Assembly: GCA_905221605.1 (NCBI GenBank)
Contig: CAJNDS010000568.1
Location: 64,001-111,811 of the forward strand
Direction of reading: 5' to 3'
DNA from: Symbiodinium natans
Lineage: Eukaryota > Sar > Dinophyceae > Suessiales > Symbiodiniaceae
DNA: 47,811 bases
In this document: in pieces, positions 21,953 to 34,505 of the stretch
How positions within the stretch are numbered: the first letter of the stretch is position 1
How the letters are laid out: every line of letters begins with the position of its first letter
The notes under the pieces: generated by a model
Seen by the model: the letters and a program-made list of their open reading frames with translations, nothing else
Databases searched by the model: none
What the model was told of the DNA's origin: nothing
Position numbers and translations under genes: made by a program

Positions 21953-22062
21953 ATCCTGGAAAAATCTAGCATTTACCCGGAAAAGTCTAGCTTTTACCCG
22001 GAAAAGTCTGGCATTTGCCCGGAAAAGTTTAGCTTTTACTCGGAAAAGTCTAGTTTTTTGCC
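21953..22062 (+). repeat. 22-bp tandem repeat GGAAAAGTCTAGCTTTTACC
   Basis: Five units with small changes (CTAGCATTTACCC, CTGGCATTTGCCC, TTAGCTTTTACTC). Related single copies lie at 22,200-22,222 and 22,568-22,610 (AAAAGTCTAGTTTTTTCTAG). The unit also recurs next to repeated AACA(A/C)GGGGCCCCGAGGC words at 21,927 and 22,181. Confidence 0.85.
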
Positions 22063-23085
22063 AGCCTTGGCATGGAAAGGCTTAGCCCGGCTCAAGAAAA
22101 CACCTTCGAGAGCATGGGATTGGACGTGGTGAAAGAAAAGTTCAGCGCTCCGTTTAGATTGAGGCATAGGTTGTATGGAAACACGGGGCCCCGAGGCTCG
22201 GAAAAGTCTAGTTTTTGCTCAGCCCGAAAAGCCACTTGGGGGGGTGTCCAATCCCAAACACAATAAGACCTGAACCCGAAAAGCCTTGATCAACAACCGT
22301 TCCGAGTGCGATGTCGGGGTGTCCAATCCGAAACACGCTAAACCCTGAACCCGAAAAGTCTTGAAAACAACTGACGCACTAAACCCTAAACACCTCTAAC
22401 AGTACACTAGCCCTGAACCTGAAAACTAAAACTTCAGCTATCCAAATTACAGACATCCCTGAACCCTGTTCGGCAGCAACATCCTAACCCATGACAAGGT
22501 AGTGAGCCCCAACCCCTTAAACCCGAAACCACAGTCTTGATGGCCAGGAAATATCAGCAATTCAGCGAATGAAAAGTCTAGTTTTTTCTAGCTTTTTCTA
22601 GTTTTCTCTAGCCGACCAGCAAACGGTGCTCGGGGCTAGATTTTCCTAGATTTTTACCTTGGCTCCGAAAATGATGGCCACGAAGCGACCTCGAAAATGC
22701 ATCAATGAAGAAAACCTAGCAAGCCTGCCCATCACGGCGCTGAGCCAGGAAAGAATCATTTTCTACCTTCTGACGCTCCTTCTCCCCTCGAGTGCCAGTT
22801 GCACCACTACTCTTTGACACGTCTGTACGTCTTGGCAGCCGTGCGTCAGCAAGAACTAATCACAGATGCTCTTCCAAGTGCCCTGTAACTGTGCTTGTTG
22901 TCCAGAGCGACGACTTTGCTGCCGGCTGGTTGATCTGCATCACACCTACGTACGCCTCACTTCCACACCTGCCAAAATGCAGCATTCACACCTCTGCAAT
23001 TACACCCAAAGCGCTGCTGAGAAATGCCCGTCGACGGCAGCCATCTTCGTGCTGGGACCGGGCGCGCGGCGCTTCTGATCTCCGC
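22063..23085. other. no gene recognised; scattered AGTCTAG and CCCTAAA words
   Basis: Several near-copies of AACCCGAAAAG(C/T)CTTGA occur at 22,270, 22,345 and nearby, with loose CCCTAAAC words. Open frames at 22,792-23,080 have no motif. Confidence 0.4.
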
Positions 23086-23089
23086 GAAG

Positions 23090-23500
23090 CTCTCCCTCTC
23101 TCCCTCTGTTTCCTCTCTCCCTCTCTCCCTCCTCCCTCTCTGCCTCCATGCCTCTCTGCCTTTCTCGCTCTCTCCCGCTCTCTCCCTCTCTCCCTCTCTC
23201 CCTCTCTCCCTCTCTCCCTCTCTCCCTCTCTCCCTCTCTCCCTCTCTCCCTCTCTCCCTCTCTCCGTCTCTCCCTCTCTCCGTCTCTCCCTCTCTCCGTC
23301 TCTCCCTCTCTCCCTCTCTCCCTCTCTCCCTCTCTGCCTCTCTNNNNNNNNNNNNNNNNNNNNNNNNNNNNNNNNNNNNNNNNNNNNNNNNNNNNNNNNN
23401 NNNNNNNNNNNNNNNNNNNNNNNNNNNNNNNNNNNNNNNNNNNTCCCTCTCCCTCCCTCTCCCTCCCTCTCCCTCCCTCTCCCTCCCTCTCAGGTCCCTC
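23090..23500. repeat. TCTCCC microsatellite containing a 100-N assembly gap
   Basis: (TCCCTCTC)n and (TCTCCGTC) variants to 23,343, exactly 100 N at 23,344-23,443, then (TCCCTC)n. A round 100 suggests a gap of unknown true length. Confidence 0.98.
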
Positions 23501-23519
23501 TCCCTAAACACTGAAATCC

Positions 23520-24029
23520 AGAGATAGTTTCTCTCAGAAAACCACGCACCCTGAAAGCAATTAAATCTAGGCTTGTTTCCCTTAGGGGACTTTAATTGCC
23601 CTCAAGGGGACCCCAAGCAAGCACTCAAATCCAGAGTCCCTCCGAGGACCCCACGCAAATTATATCCGAGGACTCCACGCAAATAATTAAATCCAGAGTA
23701 GAGCGCCCCAGGCAGTTGTAAATTTATGTAAGAATAAGTCCAGACTTACATCCCGCTGCTCTTGCCGTGTCCATAGGAACCTTGGACTTATCTGTATATG
23801 AGTTTCGAGACACGCCCCCCCTTTTAATACAGGAATGTGCCTTAAACCAACGGGGATCCTTATCTGAGCGAAGGGTACTGGGCTCTTTGGGGAGCCTGTC
23901 GCGAGAAACGCACCCAATATATAAACGGTACGGGTTGATAATAATAAGATACGAACGAACAAAGTGAGTCCGTGCATGAATTAAGAGAAAGAGTGAACGA
24001 AACATGCATTCACTTCATCACTTGATTTC
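23520..24029. other. short degenerate repeats, no gene recognised
   Basis: Near 23,540-23,700 a 25-40-base motif with CACGCAAAT(T/AATT)A and AAATCCAGAGT recurs three or four times in decayed form. The rest is unique. Confidence 0.45.
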
Positions 24030-24059
24030 ATGTAATTTCATATTTCATTTTCATTCATG

Positions 24060-24555
24060 CATGCATTCATTCAATCTTTCCATTTCGTTCATTCATTCAT
24101 TCCATTTCGTTCATCCGCTCATTCATCCGTTCATCCGTTCATCCGTTCATCCGTTCATCCTGTCATCCTTTCACCCATTCATCCATTCATCCAGTCATCC
24201 ATTTATCCATTCATCCGTTCATCCATCCATCCATCCATTCATTCATTCATCCATTCATTTATTCATGCGTTCATTCATTCATTCATTCATTCATTCATTT
24301 ATTCATTCGTTCAGTCATTCATTCAACCATTATTTCATTTCAATTCACTTCATTTCATTTCACTTCACTTCATGTCATTTCATTTCGTTTCACTTCACTT
24401 CATGTCATTTCATTTCGTTTCATTCCATTTCATTTCTATTCATTTCAATTCGATTCATTTCAATTCGTTTCAATTCATTTCAATTCATTTCAATTCGTTT
24501 CAATTCATTTGAATTCATTTCAATTCAATTCATTTCAATTCATTCATTTCAAATT
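24060..24555 (+). repeat. TTCA/CATC/TTCAATTC array, copy 2
   Basis: Counterpart of 10,075-10,605, but the perfect CGTTCATC octamer run is reduced to four or five units and the TTTCAATTCAT part is longer. Confidence 0.95.
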
Positions 24556-25582
24556 CTATTATTGTTATTAAGCTATCCCGCGTGCATAATAAGAATGCTC
24601 GCGCCGTGACACGAATAGTTATACAAAGTCAAGAGAATACAGTATTGTTATTCAGGGGCACAGAGTGAGGCGAACACGGCGCCCGAACGAAACAAGGAAG
24701 CGTCTGTAAGGTTGGGACACAACACCCTGAGAACTTGGATGTAGAATTCAAGCCTTAGGTAACAGCCTGGTGATCAATAATGTTATGGACGGGTTTTAAG
24801 AGTATTAACCGGCCCGCATAATAACAGCGAAGAGAATAATATCAACAAAAATTACAAACGAACGCAATGCGTGCGTGAACTTAATCTAACTTAATGGCTT
24901 TTAAACGATACCCAGCGGCCTCCTTCTCACGGTTCGTGTATATATATATATATATATGTATGTTACTTTTTAAACATATGTATACACAGATATCATAGTC
25001 CATATACATGTACATAAATATTTGCATACATGCATATGTATTCTGTGTTCTATTCTATGTTTCTGTATTGTAGTATACATACATATGCAATACAATGTGA
25101 CTATATTGCCTCGCAGCTAAAATATTACGAGATGTATATTTGTATGTACTGCATTACGAAGAATATGATCTTTCACAGCAAAAACGTAAAATTATTGCGA
25201 TGTAATACATCAAGAATGTATGTAGATGTGTAAAAATATCTATACGTTTGTACTACAGGAAGAGGAAACGGGGGAGTGGCTAAACAGTGGCTAAACCGTG
25301 CGCGTACAACGGTGCTGCATTTGTACTACAGGAAGAGGAAACGGGGAGCGGCCCGAAACCGCGCACATACGAGGGTCCCTGCATTTGTCCTACAATAAGA
25401 GGAAGCCAGGAGAGGCCCCAAACCGCGCGCGTGCAACAGCAGGCTCCCCTAGAGGTACTGCAGTTGTACTACAGGAAGAGGAAACGCCCAAACCGCGCGC
25501 GGCGGGTGGGCGGGCGTGCACGTGCGGTGTGGGCGGGCGGCGAGCATGAAAAACAAGAACCCCACACGGTGATGTGGGGAAA

Positions 25583-26262
25583 AAGTCATTCCACTGCAAT
25601 GTCTGATGCACACCCTCCCCCAAAGCCCCCCGCACCGCACTCAAGTCATTCCACTGCAATGAGTCTGCCGCGCCCCCTCCCCCAGCACCAAAAAGACAAT
25701 TCATTCCACACAATGTCTGGCGCCCCCCCTCCCCCAAGGCCGCCCGCACTACTCTCAGCACCAAACCCATTCATTCCACCGCAAGGTCTGACACGCGCAC
25801 CTTTCCCAAACGGCGACCACACGACTCTCAGCGCCAAAAACAAATCATTCCATTGCAATGTCTGACGCGCACCCTCCCAAGGCCCCCACACTACACTCAG
25901 CACCAAAAACAATTCAACTCATGCCACTGCCATGTCTGACACACGCCCGCCCCTAAGGCCCCCCGCCACACTCAGCGCCAAAAACAATTCATTCCACTGC
26001 AATGTTTGCTGCAACTGCAACCCGCTCCCCTCAGCATTCATTCCCCGCAATGCTTGACGCACCCCCACCCCCCCTCCCCCACTCAGCAGCAAAAACAACC
26101 CATTCCCCACCGCAACGTTTGACGGTGGAGGCACCGCCCCCTCCATTAAGGCTCCCGGCACTACACGCAGCACCAAAATCAGTTCATTCCACCGCAGTGT
26201 CTGCTGCGCCACTGCCGCCCCCCCTTCTCCCCCCCCACCAAGGGCTCCCGCACTACACTCAT
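25583..26262 (+). repeat. ~70-bp minisatellite, copy 2
   Basis: Counterpart of 11,594-12,290 with about one unit rearranged or shortened before 25,760. Confidence 0.85.
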
Positions 26263-27531
26263 GTTTCAAGCTTCTGTTCTCTGTTCACTGCATGAATCAT
26301 GCAAACCCTCGAGGCCCAGTTTGATATGGCGCTCCTTACACCGCAAACCGCATGCTGCTCCCAATAACAAAGCCTGGCTAAACCTTGAAGCTGGGCAAAG
26401 CTGCACAAAGAGCCTGAAACAACACTCCTGCCACACTTTCGATGCAGGCTCGCTCGTGCAGGCTGGATTAACACCGCTAGGGAAAAACTCTAGACATCTC
26501 GAAGTAGTTTCAGCTACAAAGCGTGGAGGGTATGCTCCCAAAGCCAGCTCGTTTTCCAGAGTGTTGGGGCTAAATGGAATACCGGCAATACGATGCAGGC
26601 GGCCAAAGGGGGCAACAAGCATCAGAGGTCTTCACAGCTGGAATGCAAAAGACGACACGGTGCAAGGCAGCGTTTCAACAGTGAACTGCTTTCCACGCAG
26701 GATGCTGGCAAAGGGTTCCGCGTTTAAGGTGTCAGAAGTTCGCCTTTGTGACCCGAAAATCCCGATGACCACCCTGTCGGGCCCAGAGGGCGGTTTGTGC
26801 AACAAGCTGGAGGTGCACGGGTTCTTCAGTACTTCACCGCCATGTCGTGTGCACCCCTTCCCCCGCCCCGCCTCTAGTTCTGGAACCCTCTTGGCAAGAT
26901 AAGCAAAATACCATCTCACAGGATTCTTTCGCTGCTGTGGGAATTGCCGCTGGAGCATTCCCTGGAATGCGGGTGGAAACCATTCTGTGCGTTTTCCCGA
27001 ACCTCGCCACCCCGCCCATACCCCTCCCCCTCCCAAAAAAAGAGAGAACATACTCATAATAACAAAAGAAAAGGGAAAGCCAAACGCATACGGAGACATA
27101 GACATAGACGTAGACATAGACATAGACATAGACTTAGACATAGACATAGACATAGACCCCAGCTGACCGAAGCCCTATTAGCCCTAGCCCTGCCGCAGAC
27201 GGCCTTAGAAGAAGCTAAAGTGCCCCTGTCGTGTACTAGCCCCTAAGAGAGACCGGCAGGCTCCAGGATCACGTGACAACGAGACTGGAGAAGCATGGCT
27301 TTGACAGCGACTGAACGGCGCAGAACTGCGACGAGACTGGAGATTTGGTGTCGAAGCCAGCGACTGAACGGTACAGCCTGAAGACCAACACCCGCACCCG
27401 AAAACGAGGCCATGGGGGCAAACTGAAAGGACGTGAGCCCAGGGCCCCTGCCTCGCACACCATCACCCTCATGTTGTCCAGCATCACAGCCTCTTGGAAG
27501 TTGATGGTTCAATGTGGACAGTTTAGGGCCG
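25835..27531 (+). repeat. 1,697-bp block identical to 11,863-13,559
   Basis: See the partner block. It ends where copy 2 reads GTTAGGGG before its poly-G run. Confidence 0.85.
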
Positions 27532-28076
27532 TTAGGGGGGGGGGGGGGGGGGGGGGGCACAAACAAGACCACCGGCTCGAAGCCCGGTAGTTGAGCCGCA
27601 CTTCTTTCTTCACAGAAGTCGAAGCAGTCTGTGAGCCTGCTTGGCCTCTCCTGCTTAGGCCTACTTGATTCTGTGCAGCCCTTGTTCAGCTTTCCGGAAG
27701 CCATGCCTGTAACACCAGCACCCAAAGGTTGGATGTACATGGATGTACATGGATGTACACGTTCAAGCACTCGCGAGGCTCAAGTACATCGTTAACCTTC
27801 TCTTCCTTCTCTTTCTGATCGGAGCCCAAACCTTCGCACGACCCCAGGGATGTGGATTCAGAATCCAACAGCCGTCAACATCCGCCACTTGCAGCTCAAA
27901 TCGACATGTGTTCCAAGAAGTACTGTGATTGCCGTTGGCGTTCTTGCTTCTTGCTACAGGTTTTGCGTGTCCGGCAGCACATTGCAAGTCTCCTCCGCAC
28001 AGCTGTCCGGCACATCTGAGAACGGTGCATTGAGCAGGCAGCTGCTTTGTTCTCTCCCTCCCTTAGCCGGGCAGGT

Positions 28077-29048
28077 CTAGGTTTCCGAAGCGCGCAACGC
28101 CACGAAGAACTCCCCGAATTGGTAGAGGTGGTAGCTTTCGGACGCCAGGAAGGCCACGGCCTCGGAGACTTCGGTGGCGTAGCCCTGGTCCGCAATCTGC
28201 CGCTGGTCCCAGGCCCAGTGGAATCGCAGGATGGCCGGGCGCAGTCCCAGCGCCAGGAACGCGGAGAGCATCCGCAGGGCGTCCTGGGTGTCCAGGAAGA
28301 GCATGTCCACAAAGGAGGGCTCCAGGCCCTCCTTCTGCAACAAGCTGCCGGGAGAAATGCAGGTGACAGTTCTTTCCTGGATGAAGGGCATGAGGTCCTC
28401 GACCTGGATCCTGCGCCCGTCACTCCCGTCACTGATCCGGCGGGCCAGAATGTCGGCCAGGTTCTGCAGCAGGAAGTTGAGATTCAGGGTGCCCCAGCTG
28501 TCCCAGCGTTTGACGCCGCCCAGCTCCTGCACGGAGTATTTTGTGTGCACTTGCTCTGAAAGTGAGAAGAAGGAGGCTTCAGCATCTGCCGCACAGACAG
28601 CTGCTGAGAGCACCCGTCTCCGACACGAGAAATCTGAGAAGTACTCCCTGAGGCGTTCTTCTAGCAGTGCGGCCACGTCTGGATTGGCTTCCACCATCAC
28701 GGCCTCCAGGCAAGGATCGCTAAGATCGCTACGATTCCCAAACAGGGCCGCGTAGAAGGGCTTGGTGCGGTCGTTCGAGAGGTCCTTGCAGCCCACATGA
28801 ATCAAAGTGGGAAGCCTTGCTCTTCGAGCTGCGCCAGCTGCTCTTCGCTTGAAGAGCGCCGTGCTCGCTTCCCGGGCTAAGCGGAGGACCTCGCCACAAG
28901 GGTGGGCGTAGAGCCCGGGCTGCATGTAGCGGAGCTGGTAGTGCTCAGCCGGTGGACACAGCTCCCCCGGAGCACAGAGCCGCATCTTGGCCAGGCCCTC
29001 GCACTCCATCTGCGCCCCCTGAAACTGAGAAGAAACTGCGAAGACCAT
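28077..29048 (-). CDS. FkbM-like methyltransferase-fold protein, copy 2
   Basis: A 323-codon frame carrying the same motifs as copy 1: LIHVGCKD, VMVEANPDVAALLEERL, AAVCAADAEASFFSL and FVDMLFLDTQDALRML, ending ALRASET. The apparent start MVFAVSSQFQ is probably intron: TTTCTTCTCAGTTTCAG directly before GGGGCGCAGATGG looks like an acceptor. The real exon then begins near 29,020, with an internal Met (MECEGLAK) at 29,009. Nine or so residues differ from copy 1, including one inserted Ile; the frame is intact. Family members methylate sugars or other small hydroxyl groups, but the altered SAM and acidic motifs leave the reaction open. It sits between a poly-G run and the 97/100-bp minisatellite, as copy 1 does. 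Confidence 0.65.
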   Translation of the reverse strand: MVFAVSSQFQGAQMECEGLAKMRLCAPGELCPPAEHYQLRYMQPGLYAHPCGEVLRLAREASTALFKRRAAGAARRARLPTLIHVGCKDLSNDRTKPFYAALFGNRSDLSDPCLEAVMVEANPDVAALLEERLREYFSDFSCRRRVLSAAVCAADAEASFFSLSEQVHTKYSVQELGGVKRWDSWGTLNLNFLLQNLADILARRISDGSDGRRIQVEDLMPFIQERTVTCISPGSLLQKEGLEPSFVDMLFLDTQDALRMLSAFLALGLRPAILRFHWAWDQRQIADQGYATEVSEAVAFLASESYHLYQFGEFFVALRASET

Positions 29049-29805
29049 GGAGTGGTTTTTAAGACCATCTGTGCACCCGGGCTGACCCTCAACCGGGGCT
29101 CTCAGGACATCGGCTCAATGCAAAACGCAATGCGTAGTTCAATTTAGCTCAATGAACTGACTAAACCCGAAACTCCTAAACCCTAAACTTTGGCTCTAAA
29201 CCCTCAACCCTACGACGTAAAACCCCAAGGAAGCAAAAGTGCAAGCAATGGAAGCTCTCAACGGGAATGCTAGGAGCTCACAACTGGATCAATCAACGGC
29301 TCGGAGATGCACATGAACTTCATGTGGCCCCTGTAGACGCCACGAACTCTCCAATGTCCAACAATCCTGAACGTGGCAAATAGGTGCTAGTTTTGTAGGG
29401 AAGGTTTTAGGGCCAGTTGGCGGTGCAAAACTGATCGACAGAGTTCCAGTCTCTCTGTTTATTCTCCCACAGGCCCGCCGTCGCTTCGAGGAGTCTGTCA
29501 TGATCGTAATGCAACATTGGGCGGACAGCTTGAGTTTACAACAAAGCCGCAGACAGGCATTCCGGAAGCTTAAATTCGCAAACCTTGGGCCTCAGCCGAA
29601 AGCTTCGCAGGAGATGAAGGTTTCAAGGGTACCCGGTTAGCACACAGTGCAGCACAGCAAGAACTCAGGGACTCACTGGGGCTCTTGCTGAATCCCAGCA
29701 GATGACAGGGCTGCCAGGGGCATTGTGCAAGATGCTGCACAGCCACGATCCTTGGCCAAAGCTGGGCACAAGCTAGCGCGGCGTAAGAAACCGTGTTGGT
29801 CAGGC

Positions 29806-31268
29806 TCCAGGGATTCGTGCAACACAATGGCCAGGACTGAGGGAGGTGGTGGAGGAAAGGATCGAGGACCACTGGGTCAACACTTGCCCAGACACCACGC
29901 AGGCTCCAGGGTTTCTGGAAAGGATCGAGGACCACTGGGTCAACACCTTGCCCAGACACCACGCAGGCTCCAGGGTTTCGTGCAACACAATGGCCAGGAC
30001 TGAGGGAGGTGGTGGAGGAAAGGATCGAGGACCACTGGGTCAACACTTGCCCAGACACCACGCAGGCTCCAGGGTTTCGTGCAACACAATGGCCAGGACT
30101 GAGGGAGGTGGTGGAGGAAAGGATCGAGGACCACTGGGTCAACACTTGCCCAGACACCACGCAGGCTCCAGGGTTTCGTGCAACACAATGGCCAGGACTG
30201 AGGAAGGTGGTGGAAAGGATCGAGGACCACTGGGTCAACGCTTGCCCAGACACCACGCAGGCTCCAGGGTTTCGTGCAACACAATGGCCAGGACTGAGGG
30301 AGGTGGTGGAAAGGATCGAGGAACTGGGTCAACACCTTGCCCAGACACCACGCAGGCTCCAGGGTTTCGTGCAACACAATGGCCAGGACTGAGGAAGGTG
30401 GTGGAAAGGATCGAGGACCACTGGACCAACACCTTGCCCAGACACCACACAGGCTCCAGGGTTTCGTGCAACACAATGGCCAGGACTGAGGAAGGTGGTG
30501 GAAAGGATCGAGGACCACTGGGTCAACACCTTGCCCAGACACCACGCAGGCTCCAGGGTTTCGTGCAACACAATGGCCAGGACTGAGGGAGGTGGTGGAG
30601 GAAAGGATCGAGGACCACTGGGTCAACACTTGCCCAGACATCACGCAGGCTCCAGGGTTTCGTGCAACACAATGGCCAGGACTGAGGAAGGTGGTGGAAA
30701 GGATCGAGGACCACTGGGTCAACACCTTACCCAGACACCACGCAGGCTCCAGGGTTTCGTGCAACACAATGGCCAGGACTGAGGGAGGTGGTGGTGGAAA
30801 GGATCGAGGACCACTGGGTCAACACCTTGCCCAGACACCACGCAGGCTCCAGGGTTTCGTGCAACACAATGGCCAGGACTGAGGGAGGTGGTGGAGGAAA
30901 GGATCGAGGACCACTCGGTCAACACTTGCCCAGACATCACGCAGGCTCCAGGGTTTCGTGCAACACAATGGCCAGGACTGAGGAAGGTGGTGGAAAGGAT
31001 CGAGGACCACTGGGTCAACACCTTACCCAGACACCACGCAGGCTCCAGGGTTTCGTGCAACACAATGGCCAGGGAGGAAAGGATCGAGGACCACTGGGTC
31101 AACACCTTGCCCAGACACCACGCAGGCTCCAGGGTTTTGTGCAACACAATGGCCAGGACTGAGGGGGGTGGTGGAGCAAAGGATCGAGGACCACTGGGTC
31201 AACACCTTGCCCAGACAGGTCAACACCTTGCCCAGTCACTGCGTAGGCTCCAGGGTTTTGTGCAACCA
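29806..31268 (+). repeat. 97/100-bp minisatellite, copy 2, about 15 units
   Basis: Same unit as 15,750-18,118 but about ten fewer copies, and often AACACTTGCCCAG (one C missing) in place of AACACCTTGCCCAG. The right edge (CAGGTCAACACCTTGCCCAG, then TCACTGCG) is the same in both arrays, so expansion or loss is internal. Confidence 0.95.
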
Positions 31269-31438
31269 GGTTCTTGTCGCGTAGCCGATACATAGATTCA
31301 TCTATCTATTTATGTATGTACATAGAAGGCTCTCAATTCTAGTCGGATCCCGAACGGGAACCATAAGCTAGCAGCAGCATGGCAACCTGCGTACAGACTG
31401 GATTGAAGCCCTGCACTGGACATGCCCCTGCACTGTAG

Positions 31439-31589
31439 AGCCGAACCTCTCGGTGTCATTCTGCCTCCGAAACTACCGTGGCCTGCAAAAAAACAGAAAC
31501 TGAGGAAGGAGAGGCAGCCAAGAATCTGTCCAAGTACAGCTACGAGAAGTGGTGGCGGGCGCCTTGGCAGCTTGGCGTCCCTGAGCCCG
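31439..31589 (+). CDS. internal exon of an unknown gene, duplication copy 2
   Basis: Paralogue of 18,296-18,449 with the same acceptor (CACTGTAG) and donor (CCG|GTAACT), one codon shorter, reading SRTSRCHSASETTV and ending WWRAPWQLGVPEP. Upstream of the acceptor the copies differ by an out-of-frame insertion (CCCTGCACTGGACATGCC region). This supports the acceptor as the exon limit. Confidence 0.5.
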
Positions 31590-32661
31590 GTAACTACCCC
31601 CTTCCATGTCAACATTAAAGCATCGGCGGAATCCCAGTGTTTCTTCTTCACCGTCATCACTGATACCATGGAAAAGTGAACTGCTTTGGCTCCCTCTGCC
31701 CATGGCCTCTCCTCCCACCTGAAGAAGTGCCCTTTTGCGAAAGTTGCCATTGATTGAGTCTTCGCTGTGTCTATTTTGTGTCACAGGCCAGTCTAAGCCC
31801 CCCCCCCCCCCCAACAAAAAAAAAAGCCCAAGCGGCGCGCGGAGCTGCGCGAAGAAGAGCTGGGATTTCCAGGGAAAGGGTTCTGCAGATGAGGCTCCTG
31901 CTGCGAGCTCTGCGCAGATCGGGCGGCGCACATTTAGGGGGTTAGGGGGTAGCTCAGGAGGTTGTGCGGGTTGTTCAGGGCACCCACGATGTACTGGGGC
32001 CTGATGGTTTTAGACATTTTTCGACAGCGAGCTGCAGGCAGGTAGCTGTGCACAATCAAGCCTTCCTAAGCTTCCTGTGCGTCCTATGTGACAAGCTGCG
32101 ACGACTTGAAGCTACGGCAGGGGAAGAGCAGGCCCCGAGCACGGAGCACGAGTGTCCTCCCGTCAGATGGGCCGTCTCTATCGGCTCCTCCACATGAACC
32201 TATCGGGGACCGTTTGGAAAGTACCAACTTGGAGGTCTCATAGGATCTCGGAAGGGAACCTGTGTCCTTCTGAAAACGACATCCAGGAACATAAGACCCG
32301 TAAGATACCGTGAGATCCTCAAGTTGCCAGCCTGAGATAGCTTGAAGATGCTTGCCAGCTGCTTTTTCGTTTTCGGACCGAGCTTCTTCAAGGATCCGGC
32401 ACAAACCGCTTAGAGGGTTGAAACCCTGCACCTTTCGAACGGGAGGCAGCAAATGGCTAGCCTCCCTGACTTCAATGATCAATGCAAGCTCGCAAGGGCT
32501 GTGCTAACATCAACACTCCGCAGCCCTCCTCCTCACACTTTGACATGTTGCTGCTTCTTGCTTCGACGTTCGCCACTAATTAGTTTCGTCCAGCACCCTG
32601 ACTCTGGGCATAACTCTATCGACTCTCAGACTCCTGCCTAAGACGCAACATGACAACAACA

Positions 32662-32813
32662 ATGGCAGCACATGCCAGGCACTGGCATTCTCAGCTCCCC
32701 GCCACACGGCGGCGGTTGAGTGAAGCGAGCGAAGCGAGTGAGCTGAGTGAAGCCCTGAAGGCTGCCGAAGGCGAAGCAAGGCGAAGCTACGGTTTCGCTC
32801 TGGGCTGTGTCAG
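32662..32813 (+). CDS. possible first exon, SEA-repeat protein, copy 2
   Basis: Frame LSEASEASELSEALKAAEGE, then ARRSYGFALGCV, up to donor TCAG|GTACAG. Compared with copy 1 there is a 9-base in-frame unit gain and a one-base insertion near 32,781. An earlier in-frame ATG is at 32,650. Function unknown. Confidence 0.3.
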
Positions 32814-33375
32814 GTACAGCAAGCATGACCTTGACGTCCTGCTTCCATCACACACGGCTCAACCTGACTGCCCCACGCAAAGGGAGAAGCAAAAGGACTC
32901 TGACTGACAAGCAAAAGGATTCTGACTGATCTCTTGACATGCGCGGAGACTGCGGGCGCCAGTAGTTTTTAAGGCCTCTTCTTCCGGTGACCTTCTGCAG
33001 GACTTTGCTACGAGATGGCGTTCTCAAGACTGCCACTCCAAAACTATTCGATGAGCCTCTCATCGCATTTAAAAAAAAGCAGGAGCTCCCTCTCCAAGTC
33101 CGGAGTCGCGAGCCAGTGGGCTGAAAACACTACGCTTAAAGTAACCAAATGGCTTAGGCATGCTCAAGCACTGCAATTTGATGACGGACCTGAGGGTAGG
33201 AGATCCAAAGAAGCCGGATTCCGACTTTCTTGTGAGAAATAACCCGTAGCTTGGACGCAGAAGGGTGAAGAACTTGGGGGAAGCTGGTCGGGACCGGATG
33301 TACTGTCTACAGGTGGTCCTGCTCACGGCGCCATCACGCTTTGAGCTAAAGGTGCAGCGAGGTACGCTCAGGACA

Positions 33376-33424
33376 TCACGCGTTGACGACCTTGCCATAG
33401 AAGATGCCCTTCAGCAGCACAGTC
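33376..33424 (-). CDS. psbO: PsbO last exon, stranded copy
   Basis: After acceptor CTGTCCAG the 49 bases encode (R)TVLLKGIFYGKVVNA and TGA, the same C-terminus as exon 3 of the complete PsbO gene at 40,076-40,124. Only four bases differ and all four are at third codon positions without changing a residue. No exon 1 or 2 lies next to it; the nearest upstream PsbO sequence on this strand is exon 2 at 38,630-38,712, 5.2 kb away. That PsbO copy lacks an exon 3 nearby, so this may be its real last exon across a very long intron, or the remnant of a further copy. Confidence 0.8.
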
Positions 33425-34370
33425 CTGGACAGGGGGCTTTCTGACAAAGAGAATCTGCAGCCAAACAATTTGCAGAGGCTGTAGTGGCTGATGCATACAT
33501 GTTGCCCTTCTATGTACTTTGGTTTTCTTTTTCATGTGTTTTTCATTTACTTATATATTTGCATGATACTGAAATCTTCATATCCCTTATATTTCTATTG
33601 ACATCTATATCTATATCTATTTCTATTTCTATATCTATATTCATGTGCTTGTGTCTGGATTTTACTTACATGTATGTTTTTATGCAGATTCATTTTTAAA
33701 TCCATCTATCCCATACCCTGGTCCCTGCACTTGTCGGTGTCCTTCGGCAAAACCGTAAGGACCCCCGTTGATTGTGACTGGCATTGGATCTTGCCCTGGA
33801 GCTACCACATGAGATGCCACCAACTTCAGTGCAGCAAATCCCTTGGCTCAAAAAGAGAAAAACATGCTGTACTCGAACCTGCTCATGATTGCACAAATGG
33901 GCTTGAAAGTGTCTCATGCAGTCCGATCTGACGCGCTTCTTAGCGCTGGTTTTGCCCCCCAATTCTCCGAAACAGGTCAAACCCGATCGGAGTCACGCGG
34001 CATTCCTGAAGCAAGGGTGCTTGTGCCCCTGATCATGTCAAATCTGTTGCTGGAGCTTCAAGAAAAAGTAGCGCAAATGAAACGTGAAAAAAGCATGAGC
34101 GGGCCTCAGAACCAAATGAAGCTACGATCATCGAATTATACGGTCTTTATGTATCTGTGTGTGTGGTGGATTGAGGATTCCATGACGTCTGATCAAAATT
34201 CGGAAATGGAGACCTGGGCAAGCTTGTCATGGGTCAAGGACTTCGGGATTAGAACCAAGACCTTGTTTCAAGATCAAACTCTCCTTTGGTCAATGACGCT
34301 CCTCAGAAGTAAACGACGTCCGTTCAGACAGAGGACCGCGACTCGAAATCCATCTATTGGAAGGTCAGTG
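33425..34370. other. unique sequence with a TATATC microsatellite
   Basis: (TATATC)n at about 33,602-33,645. A plus-strand frame of about 180 codons (from 33,843) is open before it runs into the next microsatellite. It has no motif, so I do not call it a gene. Confidence 0.4.
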
Positions 34371-34377
34371 TGTGCGC

Positions 34378-34439
34378 GTATGTATGTATATATATATATA
34401 TGTATATGTATATGTATATGTATATATATATATGTATAC

Positions 34440-34505
<66 letters not shown>

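Larger units (their letters stand above)
24030..33167 (+). repeat. segmental duplication, copy 2 (about 9.1 kb)
   Basis: Direct-orientation partner of 10,025-19,952, separated from it by about 4.1 kb. All landmarks recur in the same order. Divergence is uneven: none in 25,835-27,531, several percent elsewhere. Confidence 0.95.

Noticed and set aside
23024-23527. Ser/Leu/Pro ORFs across the N gap
   Set aside because: TCTCCC microsatellite read through unknown bases.
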